Positions 18,168 through 26,756 of a DNA stretch of 64,000 nt are shown piece by piece; the stretch's first letter is position 1; each line of letters opens with the position of its first letter. The position numbers and the translations under genes are program-made. The DNA lies in the NCBI GenBank assembly GCA_965260935.1, contig OZ253374.1:62001-126000 (forward strand). Reading direction: 5' to 3'. Below the pieces are notes generated by a model that did not search any database, was not told the origin of the DNA, and worked only from the letters and a program-made list of their open reading frames with translations. The DNA comes from JBBROS01 sp965260935 (lineage in GTDB: Bacteria > Pseudomonadota > Alphaproteobacteria > Acetobacterales > Acetobacteraceae).

Positions 18168-18524
18168 TTGCTAATAGCGTGCCTGGCGATGCCCGCCTAC
18201 GCGCAAATTCCCGGGCCGCAGGCCGAGGCGCCGGATGGGGCGGCGTTGTTCAAGCGGCAGTGCGGCGCCTGCCATTCCCTTACGCCGGGCGAGACGCGGC
18301 AGGGGCCGACGCTCGCGAGCGTGTATGGCCGCAAGGCCGGGAGCGTGCCCGGGTTCAACTATTCATCGGGCTTCAAGACCGTCGACTTCGATTGGGACGA
18401 GGCGCATCTCGGCCCGTACCTGACCAACCCGCGGTCGGTCATTCCGGGCGGCGTGATGGCGTATCGCCAAGCCAATCCTGAGATTCGGCACACGATCATC
18501 GAGTACCTCAAGAAACAGCGCTGA
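18168..18524 (+). CDS. Class I c-type cytochrome, monohaem, periplasmic
   Basis: 118-aa small cytochrome c. One haem-binding CGACH lies at about residues 32-36, and the axial Met is probably in the VIPGGVMAYRQ segment. The sequence ends IRHTIIEYLKKQR. The signal peptide LLLIACLAMPAYA directs export. The start is uncertain: no ATG, GTG or TTG in frame lies upstream before a stop at 18102, so TTG 18168 is used. This leaves a signal peptide without its positive N-region, although an upstream in-frame stretch encodes RLKRCANP. A GGGAGG lies at 18138-18143, so the true start codon may have been lost or altered. It is the first gene of an operon ending in a GMC dehydrogenase and probably accepts its electrons. 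Confidence 0.82.
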   Translation: MLIACLAMPAYAQIPGPQAEAPDGAALFKRQCGACHSLTPGETRQGPTLASVYGRKAGSVPGFNYSSGFKTVDFDWDEAHLGPYLTNPRSVIPGGVMAYRQANPEIRHTIIEYLKKQR

Positions 18525-18919
18525 TGGCCAAGCCGATCCATTCCATGGTCCGCGTGCTCGACGAGACACGATCGCTGGCGTTCTACCGCGAGGCGATGGG
18601 GCTCGAGGTGAAGGACCGGTACGCGTTCGACGGCTTCACGCTAGTCTACCTGCGCGACCCGGCGTCCACCTTCGAGATCGAGCTGACGATCAACAACGGC
18701 CGCACCGAGCCATACGACCTCGGCGACGGCTACGGCCACCTCGCCGTCGCGGTGGGCGACCTCGATGCCGCGCGCGACAGGATGCAGCAGGCTGGGGCCG
18801 AGCCGGGGCAAATCCGCGAGTTGCAGCACGAGGGGGCGCTGCTCGGGCGGTTCTTCTTCGTCAAGGACCCGGACGGCTACAGCATCGAGGTCCTGCAACG
18901 CCAGGGCCGGTTCGGTTAA
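18524..18919 (+). CDS. VOC-family protein, glyoxalase I-like
   Basis: 131-aa single vicinal-oxygen-chelate protein resembling lactoylglutathione lyase. Two beta-alpha-beta-beta-beta modules are visible: MVRVLDETRSLAFYREAMGL at the start, YGHLAVAVGDLDAARDRMQQAG in the middle and FFFVKDPDGYSIEVLQR at the end. Metal ligands are plausible: His 6, Glu in FEIEL, His in YGHLAV and Glu in IEVLQR. The start overlaps the cytochrome stop (TGATG). A role in removing a reactive aldehyde made by the neighbouring dehydrogenase is plausible but inferred. Confidence 0.88.
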   Translation: MAKPIHSMVRVLDETRSLAFYREAMGLEVKDRYAFDGFTLVYLRDPASTFEIELTINNGRTEPYDLGDGYGHLAVAVGDLDAARDRMQQAGAEPGQIRELQHEGALLGRFFFVKDPDGYSIEVLQRQGRFG

Positions 18920-19267
18920 CCAAAAAGAGGAAACGCGATGAGAAAGATCGACCGCCGGGCGCAATTCAGCCGCCGCAGCTTTCTGCGCACGACCGGCGCG
19001 GCCTTGCCTGTCGCCCTGGTGGCAGGCGCCAGCATAAGCGCGGACGCCGCCTGGGCTGCGAACGCGAAGAACATCGAGCCGCACGACATGGCGACCTTGG
19101 TGAAGATGGCGCGGGACATCTACCCGCACGACCGCGTGGGCGACGTGTTCTACGTCAACGCCGTGACGCCGTGGGACGCCAAGGCGGACAAGGACGAGAC
19201 GGTGAAGAGCATGGTCGCCGGCGGGGTTGCCAGGCTCGACCAGGACGCGCAGTCGAAGTTCGGCTTA

Positions 19268-20200
19268 GAGTCGGTCCAAGATCATTTTCAGCCGTTGCAG
19301 AGCCTTCGCAGCATGAGCCGAACTGATGCCCACCGCAGGAATGCCAGCGCGTTTTGGTTGAGGCACTCCCAATCCTTTGCCAGGCGTCGGCAGCGGTTCA
19401 GCCACGCGATGGTACGTTCCACGATCCAGCGCTTGGGCAGCACGACGAACTTGCCGGTGTCGCAGCGCCGCACGATTTCGACATTCACCTCGCGGCAGAC
19501 CCGGGCCAAACCTTGCCGGAACTTCGGCCCTTGATAGCCCGCGTCGGCATAGAGCTTCAGCAAAAACGGATACAGCCCGAACAACGTCGCCATCAGCAGC
19601 ACGCCACCGTCGCGGTCCTGGATATCGGCGGCATGGACGATCGCATCCATCAGCAAGCCTTGGGTGTCGACGAGGACATGCCGCTTCTTGCCTTTGATCT
19701 TCTTGCCGCCATCAAAGCCCGGCGGATCGATCCTGCGCCCCCCTTTTCGGCGCTCTTGACGCTCTGGCTGTCGATAATGGCCGCGGTCGGACTGCCCTGC
19801 CGACATGCCTGCTCACGGCAGAGCACGTAGAGCGCGTGGTGGAGCCGATCGAGCGTTCCGTCGTGCTGCCAGCGGCAGAAATAGTGGTTCACCGTGCTGC
19901 GGGGCGGCAGGTCCTTCGGGATCGCACGCCACTGGCAGCCGGTGCTCAGCACATACATCAGCCCGTTCATCACCTCGCGCTCGTCCACGGTCCGCTTGTT
20001 GCCGCCTCGCCTGGCGCGCGGAATCTGCGTCTTTGTCAGCGCCCACTCTTCGTCGGTCAGGTCGCTGGGATAGCGCAGCTTGCTGCGGTCGTAACGGACA
20101 CGGTTTTCAACAGTCCACATCGGCATGCTCCTGCGAATCGGGGCTGCCGTGATGGAATCACAAACGACTCAGTGCACTCAACATGATCTTGGACCGACAC
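19268..20200. mobile_element. IS5-family insertion sequence (TNA-target subgroup)
   Basis: 933-bp element. The left end GAGTCGGTCCAAGATCAT and the right end (reverse-complemented) GTGTCGGTCCAAGATCAT differ at one base. The target TTA is duplicated at 19265-19267 and 20201-20203, as expected for IS427/IS1031-type members of the IS5 family. It carries two overlapping minus-strand transposase frames. Confidence 0.93.
19288..20126 (-). CDS. IS5-family transposase, two frames joined by a probable -1 frameshift at A4G6
   Basis: Frame A (20126 to 19650) gives MPMWTVENRVRYDRSKLRYP and then DLTDEEWALTKTQIP. It runs through SPTAAIIDSQSVKSAEKGG, with the first catalytic Asp. Frame B (to 19288) continues RIDPPGFDGGKKIKGKKRH, then LYADAGYQGPKF (second Asp) and WIVERTIAWLNRCRRLAKD (Glu). 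The frames meet at AAAAGGGGGG: reading A_AAG_GGG and slipping back one base joins them exactly at the conserved DGGKKIKGKKRH block. Programmed -1 frameshifting is known for IS5-family members, so the element may be functional. Confidence 0.85.
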
Positions 20201-20433
20201 TTAGACTATCTGGGCGTGAATTGGGAGGCGGACCGGGTCGGGCTGCTGCAAGGGATCGAGCACACCGCCCTGTTCCGCACACTGCGGGCGGACCTGGTCG
20301 TGTCGCTGTACAACCAGCCGGAGATCTGGCCAAAATTCGGTTACGAGGGGTCGTCCGCCGAATACGGCGGCTACCTGCATCGCGGCTTCAACGACCTCGA
20401 TTGGTTGCCAACTGCCTGAAAGGGAGCAGGGAA

Positions 20434-22002
20434 ATGGCGCAATTTGATCTGAACGACGACGGCGTGGTGGTCATCGTCGGTTCCGGGGCCGGGGGCGGCA
20501 CGCTGGGCAACGAACTGGCGCAGAAGGGCGTGAAGGTAGTGATCCTGGAAGCCGGGTCACGCCACGAGATGCAGGATTTCGTCAACGACGAGTGGGCCAG
20601 CTTCGCGCAGCTCGCGTGGAAGGACATGCGGACAACCTCGGGGACGTGGCGCGTGCACAAGGATTTCCCGAACCTGCCGGCCTGGATCGTCAAGGCGGTC
20701 GGCGGCTCGACCGTGCACTGGGCCGGGGCGTCGCTGCGGTTCGAGGAGCACGAGTTCAAGATCCGCGACACCTACGGCGCGCTGCCCGGCGCCAGCCTGC
20801 TCGATTGGCCGATCACCCTCGCCGACCTCGCCCCCTACTATGCCAAGGCCGAGGACAAGATGGGCGTGACGCGGACCAACGGCATCCCTGGCTTGCCCGG
20901 CAACAACAACTTCAAAGTAATGGAGGCCAGGGCGAAGAAGGTCGGCTACAAGGAAGTCAGCACCGGGCGGATGGCGATCAACAGCCAGCCGCGGGACGGG
21001 CGCGGCTCCTGCCAGCAGATCGGCTTCTGCTTCCAGGGCTGCAAATCGGGCGCCAAGTGGTCGACGCTCTATACCGAAATCCCGAAGGGCGAGGACACCG
21101 GCAACCTGGAAGTCCGTCCCGATTGCCAGGTGGTCAAGATCGAGCACAACGACAAGGGCTCGGTGACGGGCGTGGTCTACGCCAGCCCTGACGGCGCCAT
21201 GCATCGGCAGAAGGCGCGGCTCGTGGCGGTGGCGGGCAACTCGATCGAGAGCCCGCGACTGCTGCTCAACAGCGCGTCCAACATGTTCCCCGACGGACTG
21301 GCCAATAGCAGCGGCCAGGTCGGGCGCAACTACATGCGGCACATGACTGGCAACGTCTACGGCATCTTCGAGAAGCCGGTGCACATGTATCGCGGCACCA
21401 CCATGGCCGGGATCATCCGCGACGAGGCGCCGAACAACCCGAAGCGCGGCTTCGTCGGCGGCTACGAGATGGAGACGGTGTCGCTCGGCGTGCCGTTCAT
21501 GGCGGCGTTCATGGATCCCGGCGCCTGGGGGCGCAGCTTCACCAGCGCGATGGAGATGTACAGCAACATGGCGGGCATGTGGCTGATCGGCGAGGACATG
21601 CCGCAGGAAACCAACCGCGTCACGCTTGATCCGAAGGTGAAGGACAAGGCGGGCCTGCCGGTCGCCAGCGTGCACTTCGACGACCATCCGAACGACGTGG
21701 CCATGCGGGCGCACGCCGTGCAGCAAGGATTGGCGGTTTACGCCGCGGTCGGCGCCACCCGCTTGATCCCCACGCCACCCTATCCGAGCACCCACAACAT
21801 GGGCACCAACCGGATGAGCGCGAAGCCGAAGGACGGCGTGGTCAACAAGTTCGGCCAAACGCACAACGTCAAGAACCTGTTCGTCTCGGACGGGAGCCAG
21901 TTCACGAGCGGCGCGGCCTGCAACCCGACGCTGACCATCGTGGCGCTGGCGATCCGTCAGGCGGACACCATCGCGGGGATGATGCAGCGCCGGGAAATCT
22001 GA
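20434..22002 (+). CDS. GMC-family FAD-dependent oxidoreductase (membrane-bound sugar/alcohol dehydrogenase large subunit type)
   Basis: 522-aa FAD enzyme oxidising an alcohol or sugar, probably periplasmic, passing electrons to the small cytochrome c encoded upstream. The Rossmann motif VVIVGSGAGGGTLGNELAQKG lies near residues 10-30, with ILEAGS after it. GGSTVHWAGASLRF and CQQIGFCFQGC follow, and the C-terminal THNMGTNRMS ... FVSDGSQFTSGAACNPTLTIVALA holds the catalytic His/Asn region. The ATG at 20434 has GGGAGCAGGG upstream; a longer frame to 20125 runs into the IS element and is not used. Its partner small subunit is broken by that IS, so folding or export may be impaired. Confidence 0.9.
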   Translation: MAQFDLNDDGVVVIVGSGAGGGTLGNELAQKGVKVVILEAGSRHEMQDFVNDEWASFAQLAWKDMRTTSGTWRVHKDFPNLPAWIVKAVGGSTVHWAGASLRFEEHEFKIRDTYGALPGASLLDWPITLADLAPYYAKAEDKMGVTRTNGIPGLPGNNNFKVMEARAKKVGYKEVSTGRMAINSQPRDGRGSCQQIGFCFQGCKSGAKWSTLYTEIPKGEDTGNLEVRPDCQVVKIEHNDKGSVTGVVYASPDGAMHRQKARLVAVAGNSIESPRLLLNSASNMFPDGLANSSGQVGRNYMRHMTGNVYGIFEKPVHMYRGTTMAGIIRDEAPNNPKRGFVGGYEMETVSLGVPFMAAFMDPGAWGRSFTSAMEMYSNMAGMWLIGEDMPQETNRVTLDPKVKDKAGLPVASVHFDDHPNDVAMRAHAVQQGLAVYAAVGATRLIPTPPYPSTHNMGTNRMSAKPKDGVVNKFGQTHNVKNLFVSDGSQFTSGAACNPTLTIVALAIRQADTIAGMMQRREI

Positions 22003-22104
22003 ACCCTCCCAGGGCAACCGAGTGAATGATCGGTCGGCCTGCTGGACGGCGGCGGCGAGGCAGCCGGCGTTCCAGCCGGCCCGCTTTTCGCGGTTTTCAA
22101 GCTG

Positions 22105-22707
22105 ATGGTTGGCTTGGCTTATTTGGGCAAGTTGAGCGCCATGGGCTTGACCGCGGCCATGTTGGCCGGGCCGCGCCCGGTGCGCAGGCGTGCGCGGCCG
22201 TCGCGGAACACAACGTCGGGCCCCTCCGCTGGCCTTCCACCGGCTGCGCCGGCAAAACCTTCGAGCCAGCTCCGCCCAGTGCAGCCGGTTCTCGGTCCCC
22301 CGGTGGCTTTGCGCCACTCGGGCGAACGTCTCGGCATCGAGCCGGGTTGAGCAAAGACAACAGCGCCGCTGCTGCTTGAGCTTGCCGTCCCGCCCGATCT
22401 TATGCGCATTGGCGACCTGCAGCCGCTCAACCCGGTGGGCAAGACACGTTTTGAACAGGTCCGGATCAATGGCTGCGATCACCCCGCACAGCGCGTCGTG
22501 GCTCGGGATGCCGCGCTCGAACGCCACGAAGCGGCGCAGGAACGTCAGGCGCTCCGCGCCCCACAGCGTCAGTTCAACGACATCGTCAGCCCCGGCCAGC
22601 GTGCCGCACAACAGCAAAAGCAGCAGTTCCGGCAACGGAGACAATCCCTTGGCCGCCTGCCGCGGATCGCGCAACGCCGCAAACCGCGTCAAGAATGGGA
22701 CGACCAC
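22105..22707 (-). pseudogene. ISAs1-family transposase with internal deletion
   Basis: The N-terminal domain is intact: MVVPFLTRFAALRDPRQAAKG, LPELLLLLLCGTLAGADDVVE, FLRRFVAFERGIPSHDALCGV. After LFKTCLAHRVERLQ the central catalytic part is missing. Short C-terminal pieces follow: STRLDAETFARVAQSHRGTE in one frame and DVVFRDGRARLRTGRGPAN ending KPMALNLPK-stop in another. The gene is non-functional. The 50-bp block at 22755-22804 lies upstream of its start. Confidence 0.82.
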
Positions 22708-22754
22708 CGACTGACCTATGGGAAACCCCCATCACGAGGCTTCCCATGAAGCCT

Positions 22755-22804
22755 ACTTCGCCTTGCGCCGGAATCCTCCTCACGCCTGTTCACTCGATTG
22801 CCGT
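22755..22804. repeat. 50-bp repeat, copy 2 (ISAs1-associated end block)
   Basis: Second copy of the block at 18008-18057, with two mismatches. Immediately to its left is a perfect 6-bp hairpin, GGCTTC-CCAT-GAAGCC (22739-22754); the equivalent bases in copy 1 are similar but pair less well. Confidence 0.75.
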
Positions 22805-23042
22805 AAGGCATTCACCCAGGCAACGACGCCGGCACGCAGGCCAGCACCATTTTCAACTCCCCAACCACCAACAGCACGCGGACAGCCTTTCCGGCTAGTG
22901 GACAACACCTGACGAAAGAGTCCCGAACAGGGTTCCCGCTTGGAAGGCGCCGCGCGAGTCTAAGGAATGCGCGCCGGGGTCTCCGTCAGTCCTAATACTA
23001 CAGCCGGGGTTGCGCGTTGCGCTCTCTGGGAGGTGCGGCGAC

Positions 23043-23380
23043 ATGGTGACACAAGCGGAGGTGCTGGGCTGGGCGGGTGGTCTGGACGCGGTGCTGGAGC
23101 GGATCGCCCCGCGGTTCGCCCGTGCCGAGCCGCGCCGGCGGGCTGCGGCGTATTTGCGGGGGTTGCTGGCGCCGGTGGCGCGTAAGAACGGGTGGCAACT
23201 GGCTGAGGCCGCAGGTGACGCGACCCCGGGCGGCGTGCAGGATTTCCTGAGCCGGGCACAGTGGGACGCCGATGCGGTGCGCGACGACCTGCAGGCCTAT
23301 GTGGTGGAGCAGTTGGGCGACCCAAAAGCCGTGCTGGTGCTGGACGAGACCGGCTTCCTGAAGAAGGGTGACCATCCCCC
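23043..23380 (+). pseudogene. IS701-family transposase, N-terminal fragment
   Basis: The frame from ATG 23043 gives MVTQAEVLGWAGGLDAVLE, then FARAEPRRRAAAYLRGLLAP and GWQLAEAAGDATPGGVQDFL. YVVEQLGDPKAVLVLDETGFLKKG follows, with the first catalytic Asp region of IS701 transposases. Similarity stops just after KKGDH; sequence beyond about 23380 no longer follows the family and soon becomes an IS630 remnant. Truncated and inactive. Confidence 0.75.
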
Positions 23381-23469
23381 GTTACGGTGGATGGTCAATG
23401 GCGACTACGCCGCGCTTGAGGACACACCAACCACCGCGCAATACACACCAAATCGCCTCCGGGAAACCC

Positions 23470-24214
23470 GAGACGATTCACGGTATCATACGAGACCGTG
23501 CAGCAGGTGCTCAAAAAACACCCTCAAGCCGCACCTGAGGCGGATGTGGCGCGTCCCGCGCAAGCAGTCGGCTGAGTTCGTCTTCCACATGGAAGACGTG
23601 CTGGAGGCGTGCCGCCGCCCTTGCGACCCGAAGTAGCCAGTGATTTGCACGGATGAAATCTTCAAGCAACTGATCGGAGAAACACGCGAGCCCTTGCCCG
23701 CGCGGCCCGGAGTAGTCGGGCGTTATGACCACGTCCACGCCCGGAACGGGATGGCCAGCGTATTTATGGCCTGCGGGCCGCTGGCCGGCTGGCGGCACGT
23801 GGCCGCCACCAGCCCCCGCCGCTGCAACGATTGGGCGCGCGTCGTCCGCGGCCTGCCCGAGGGGCGCTACCGCGGCGCCGAGCGCGTGACGCTGGTCATG
23901 GACCAACTCAACACCCACTCGCCCGCCTCGCTTTGCCAAGCATTCGCACCCGCAGAAGCAAAGCGCTTTGCCGGCCGGCTTGAGGTCACCACACGCTCAA
24001 GTACGGCTCACGGCTCAGCATGGCCGAGATCAAATTCGCGGCTTTCGGACGCCAGTGCCTCGACCGGCGCATCGCCCAGCACAACACCCTATGCCGCCAC
24101 GCGGCAGTCTGGGAAAAGCAGCGCAACGGCGTGCAAGCCAAGATCACTTGGCAGTTCGCCACCAGCCAAGCCCGGATCAAACTCACAAGCCTCTGTCCAT
24201 CAATTGACGGCTAA
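23470..24214 (+). pseudogene. IS630-family transposase, C-terminal part, frameshifted
   Basis: Three frames together spell the IS630 catalytic region. SYETVQQVLKK is followed by a one-base change in an A6 run, then NTLKPHLRRMWRVPRKQ. A stop at 23636 comes next, then ICTDEIFKQLIGETREPLPARP (first Asp) and LVMDQLNTHSPASL (second Asp). After another shift comes MAEIKFAAFGRQCLDRRIAQH (Glu). It lacks the N-terminal DNA-binding domain, which resembles what is left at 16892-17258. Confidence 0.78.
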
Positions 24215-24227
24215 CGAAACGTTAGCC
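24209..24227 (+). terminator. Short perfect hairpin after the IS630 remnant
   Basis: GGCTAACG-AAA-CGTTAGCC forms an 8-bp stem with a 3-nt loop directly after the transposase stop. The following CCTTATTG is a poor U-tract. It may be a weak terminator or part of an element end. Confidence 0.4.
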
Positions 24228-24249
24228 CCTTATTGCTCTGATTGTGTCA

Positions 24250-25179
24250 GAGGCCATTTCGGAATCAAGGCGGAACATGTTTTGCGAGGGGTTGGATGGC
24301 CGGGCCAGATGTGATCCTGGACAGGTGTTCGAAGCCTTGCCGGAGGTCTCATGTGGACGCCGACCCCCCGCGCGCAGCATAGCCGCGCGGGGCTGCGTTA
24401 TGGAAGTGACGTGACCGACGCCGAGTGGCTGATCCTCTCGCCGTTCCTGCCCGCGCCCATGCCGTGCGGACGGCATCGCAAGTGGGAGATGCGGGAGATC
24501 GTCAACGCCATCTTTTACGTCCTGCGCGGCGGCATCGCCTGGACCCTGCTGCCCAAGGATTTCCCGCCTTGGCCCACGGCGTATCGCTGGTTCGCCCGGT
24601 TCCGCGACGACGGCACCTGGGAGCGGATCAACCACCACCTGGTGATGCTCGATCGCGAGCGGGTGGGCCGCGAGGCCAGCCCGACCGCCGCCGTAATCAA
24701 CAGCCAGAGTGTGAAGACGACGGAGAGCGGCGGCATCCGCGGCTACGACGCCGGCAAGAAGATCAAGGGCCGCAAGCGCCACGCCATGGTGGACACGGAC
24801 GGCCGGGCGCTCAAGCTGCAGGTCCATGCCGCCGATATCCAGGACCGCGACGGGGCCGGGCCGCTGCTGCGGGCCTCGCGCCCGAGTTGGCCGTTCGTGG
24901 CGCTGGGCTATGCCGACGGGGGCTATGCTGGTCCTCGCGTCGCCGAGGCCAGCCCAATCCGCATCGAGGTGATGCGCAAGGCCGACAACCAGATCGGCTT
25001 TGCAGTCATCGCCCGGCGCTGGGTCGTCGAGCGGTTCTTCGCCTGGATCAACCGGAACAGACGCCTGGCAAAGGACTTCGAGGCCACGGTCGGGAGTGTC
25101 GAAGCCTTCCTCTATGCCGCTTCCAGCGTCATTCTGCTGCGAAGACTTGCCCGTTGATCAACCGATCCGAAATGGACTC
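24250..25179. mobile_element. IS5-family insertion sequence with intact transposase
   Basis: 930-bp element with ends GAGGCCATTTCGGAAT (left) and GAGTCCATTTCGGATC (right, reverse-complemented). Flanking trinucleotides fit the TNA target pattern but differ: TCA on the left (24247-24249) and TTA on the right (25180-25182). The element may therefore be a recombinant product of two insertions rather than a simple one. Confidence 0.82.
24351..25157 (+). CDS. IS5-family transposase, single intact frame
   Basis: 268-aa DDE transposase. DVTDAEWLILSPFLPAP and REIVNAIFYVLRGGIAWTLLPKDFPPW form the N-terminal domain. The catalytic residues are Asp in MVDTDGRALKLQ-type context after DAGKKIKGRKRHAMVD, Asp in ALGYADGGYAGP, and Glu in WVVERFFAWINRNRRLAKDFE. 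No frameshift is needed, unlike the other IS5-family copy, so this element may still move. Confidence 0.92.
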   Translation: MWTPTPRAQHSRAGLRYGSDVTDAEWLILSPFLPAPMPCGRHRKWEMREIVNAIFYVLRGGIAWTLLPKDFPPWPTAYRWFARFRDDGTWERINHHLVMLDRERVGREASPTAAVINSQSVKTTESGGIRGYDAGKKIKGRKRHAMVDTDGRALKLQVHAADIQDRDGAGPLLRASRPSWPFVALGYADGGYAGPRVAEASPIRIEVMRKADNQIGFAVIARRWVVERFFAWINRNRRLAKDFEATVGSVEAFLYAASSVILLRRLAR

Positions 25180-25315
25180 TTAGGGCCATTACAGTCTGAT
25201 CCAACGCATATGCAGGTAAGCAGTTACGCAACCCACGCTCAAGCGGATTGCAATCGGTCGTTAATCGAATATTAAGCTTTGTTGGCTACAGTAAAGCCAT
25301 TCGCGGGAGATACAA

Positions 25316-25495
25316 ATGCAGCCTCTTTCGTTTGACAGCTTAGGAAGTAAACCGAGTTTCCTAAATCTAACCACCAAGCCGCGCACGCCCGATACAAAAT
25401 TGCTGCCTGATATTGTTTCTGTTCTGGTAATAGCGACTTTATCAATAACTCTTTGGCTAGTAATATGGTTTGTTGTGTGGAAAATTCTAGCCTAA
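25316..25495 (+). CDS. Predicted 59-aa single-pass membrane protein, unrecognised
   Basis: The frame starts at ATG with GGGAGA 5-6 nt upstream and ends in TAA. It encodes MQPLSFDSLG at the N-terminus, a polar PRTPDTKLLPD middle, and a C-terminal hydrophobic helix of about 25 residues from IVSVLVIATL to WFVVWKIL, ending LA. The size, C-tail position and Trp-rich edge fit a small bitopic membrane protein. I do not recognise the family. It lies in an AT-rich patch, about 135 bp after an IS end, and base use is unlike the GC-rich neighbours, so horizontal origin is likely. Confidence 0.5.
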   Translation: MQPLSFDSLGSKPSFLNLTTKPRTPDTKLLPDIVSVLVIATLSITLWLVIWFVVWKILA

Positions 25496-25919
25496 GGCAA
25501 TTTCAAGGTTTTATCGATTTGTCGGCCTTTGTTGATATCTTCAGGTGTACTGCGGTGCAAGCAATACGGTAGTTTAATCGCGTCAAAAGCGGCCTGGCAC
25601 GGGGCCATTAGCGGGATCGTTGTCGCGCGTGTGGCTGCCATTTCATGAATACGCTCCTGCGCGGCAAGTCTGCCGTGATGAAAACGCTGACGGTTCTGCT
25701 GTATGGCATGGGCGGAAGTGCTTAAAGACTCCAGCAGCCTGTCGTTGAAATGGCGCCGGAGGAGGCGGCCTGTGCGGCTGAGCAAAACAGGAAAGCAGCA
25801 TAAACTATGCGAAAATCCTAGGCTCTATGACTGAACTGACTGGCGGACCGGCCGAAGGTTGATCCCGCTCCTGGCCGTGCCACCCTGGACGTTGTCAAGG
25901 CTTTCAGAAGGACACGGCT
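25496..25919. other. Low-complexity gene-poor stretch between small ORF and IS110 remnant
   Basis: Moderately AT-rich DNA. One minus-strand frame of 97 codons (25785 to 25492, TTG start) is open but has no recognisable domain and no clear ribosome site, so it is not called. Nothing else is evident. Confidence 0.4.
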
Positions 25920-26756
25920 ATGACCAGGACCAGCCTGGACGACGCTTTGTGGGCGTCGCTGATGCTCACGGTGCAGCAGCCGCTGGGCGCCGCCGCTCGA
26001 GTGTTCGGACGGCGCCAGGCCGAGACAGGCCATCAACTGGCGCGGGTTGCCGAAGCGGGGAATGTCGCCGAGTTTGGCCACAACCGTCGCCGCCCCCACC
26101 AGCGCCAAGCCCCGCAGCGCCTGCAACGCGCGCACCACGGGCGCCAGCGGCCATTCGCCCAGCGCCGCTTCGAGCTGCGCCTCCAGGCGGTCGCGCCGGA
26201 CCGTCGCTGCCTCGACCGCGGCGATGGCGTCTTCCAGCACGATGGAGTGGATGGCGTGCCCGAACCGCAGCCCGGCCAGCCAGCGCCGGTGCATCCCCGT
26301 CCAGGCCGGGCGGTGGCAATGGCGCCCATGACGCAGCAGGAAGCCGGACAATTGCTGGCGGGCCTGGCGCACGGTCCGCGCCGCCGCCTGGCGCGCCCGC
26401 ACCAGGTCGCGCACCGCCTCGTGCGCCGGGTCCGGCCAGACCGGCGTCAGCTCGCCCGCGCGGTGCAGACGGGCCAGGTTGACCGCGTCGCGCCGGTCAG
26501 TCTTGATCCGCTCGCCCGTCTTGCGCGGGATCAGCGGCGGCGCCGCCACGACGCACGCCTGGCCGGCCGCGGTCAGCTGCCGGTGGATGCCATAGCCGCA
26601 CGGCCCGGCCTGGCAGCAAAGGCGCAGGGCTGTAGCGGCTGACTGAATACTCCCCGGACCTGCCGGACGAAATTTTCCCAGGCTGAGCTTTGTGCCTGGC
26701 CCGTGAGGCTGGGCGAGCCGGCGCGCTATGGCCTTCGCAAAACGGAGGTAGCGCCG

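Larger units (their letters stand above)
18938..20419 (+). pseudogene. Gluconate 2-dehydrogenase subunit 3-family gene, interrupted by an IS5-family element
   Basis: The 5' part (18938-19267) encodes a Tat-type signal (FSRRSFLRTTGAALPVALVAG) and about 110 residues ending QDAQSKFG. The IS occupies 19268-20200. The 3' part (20201-20419) resumes with DYLGVNWEADRVGLLQGIE and ends FNDLDWLPTA-stop. Removing the element and one TTA copy rejoins the frame as SKFGLDYLGVNWEAD, so the gene was intact until this insertion. The protein family is the small subunit that accompanies GMC-type large dehydrogenase subunits and assists their export. The GMC gene starts 14 bp downstream. Confidence 0.88.

Noticed and set aside
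20125..20433. Longer N-terminus for the GMC oxidoreductase
   Set aside because: The upstream open frame lies in IS DNA and in the broken subunit 3 gene; ATG 20434 has a good ribosome site and starts just before the Rossmann motif.
25492..25785. 97-codon minus-strand frame with TTG start
   Set aside because: No ribosome site and no recognisable domain; could be chance in low-GC DNA.
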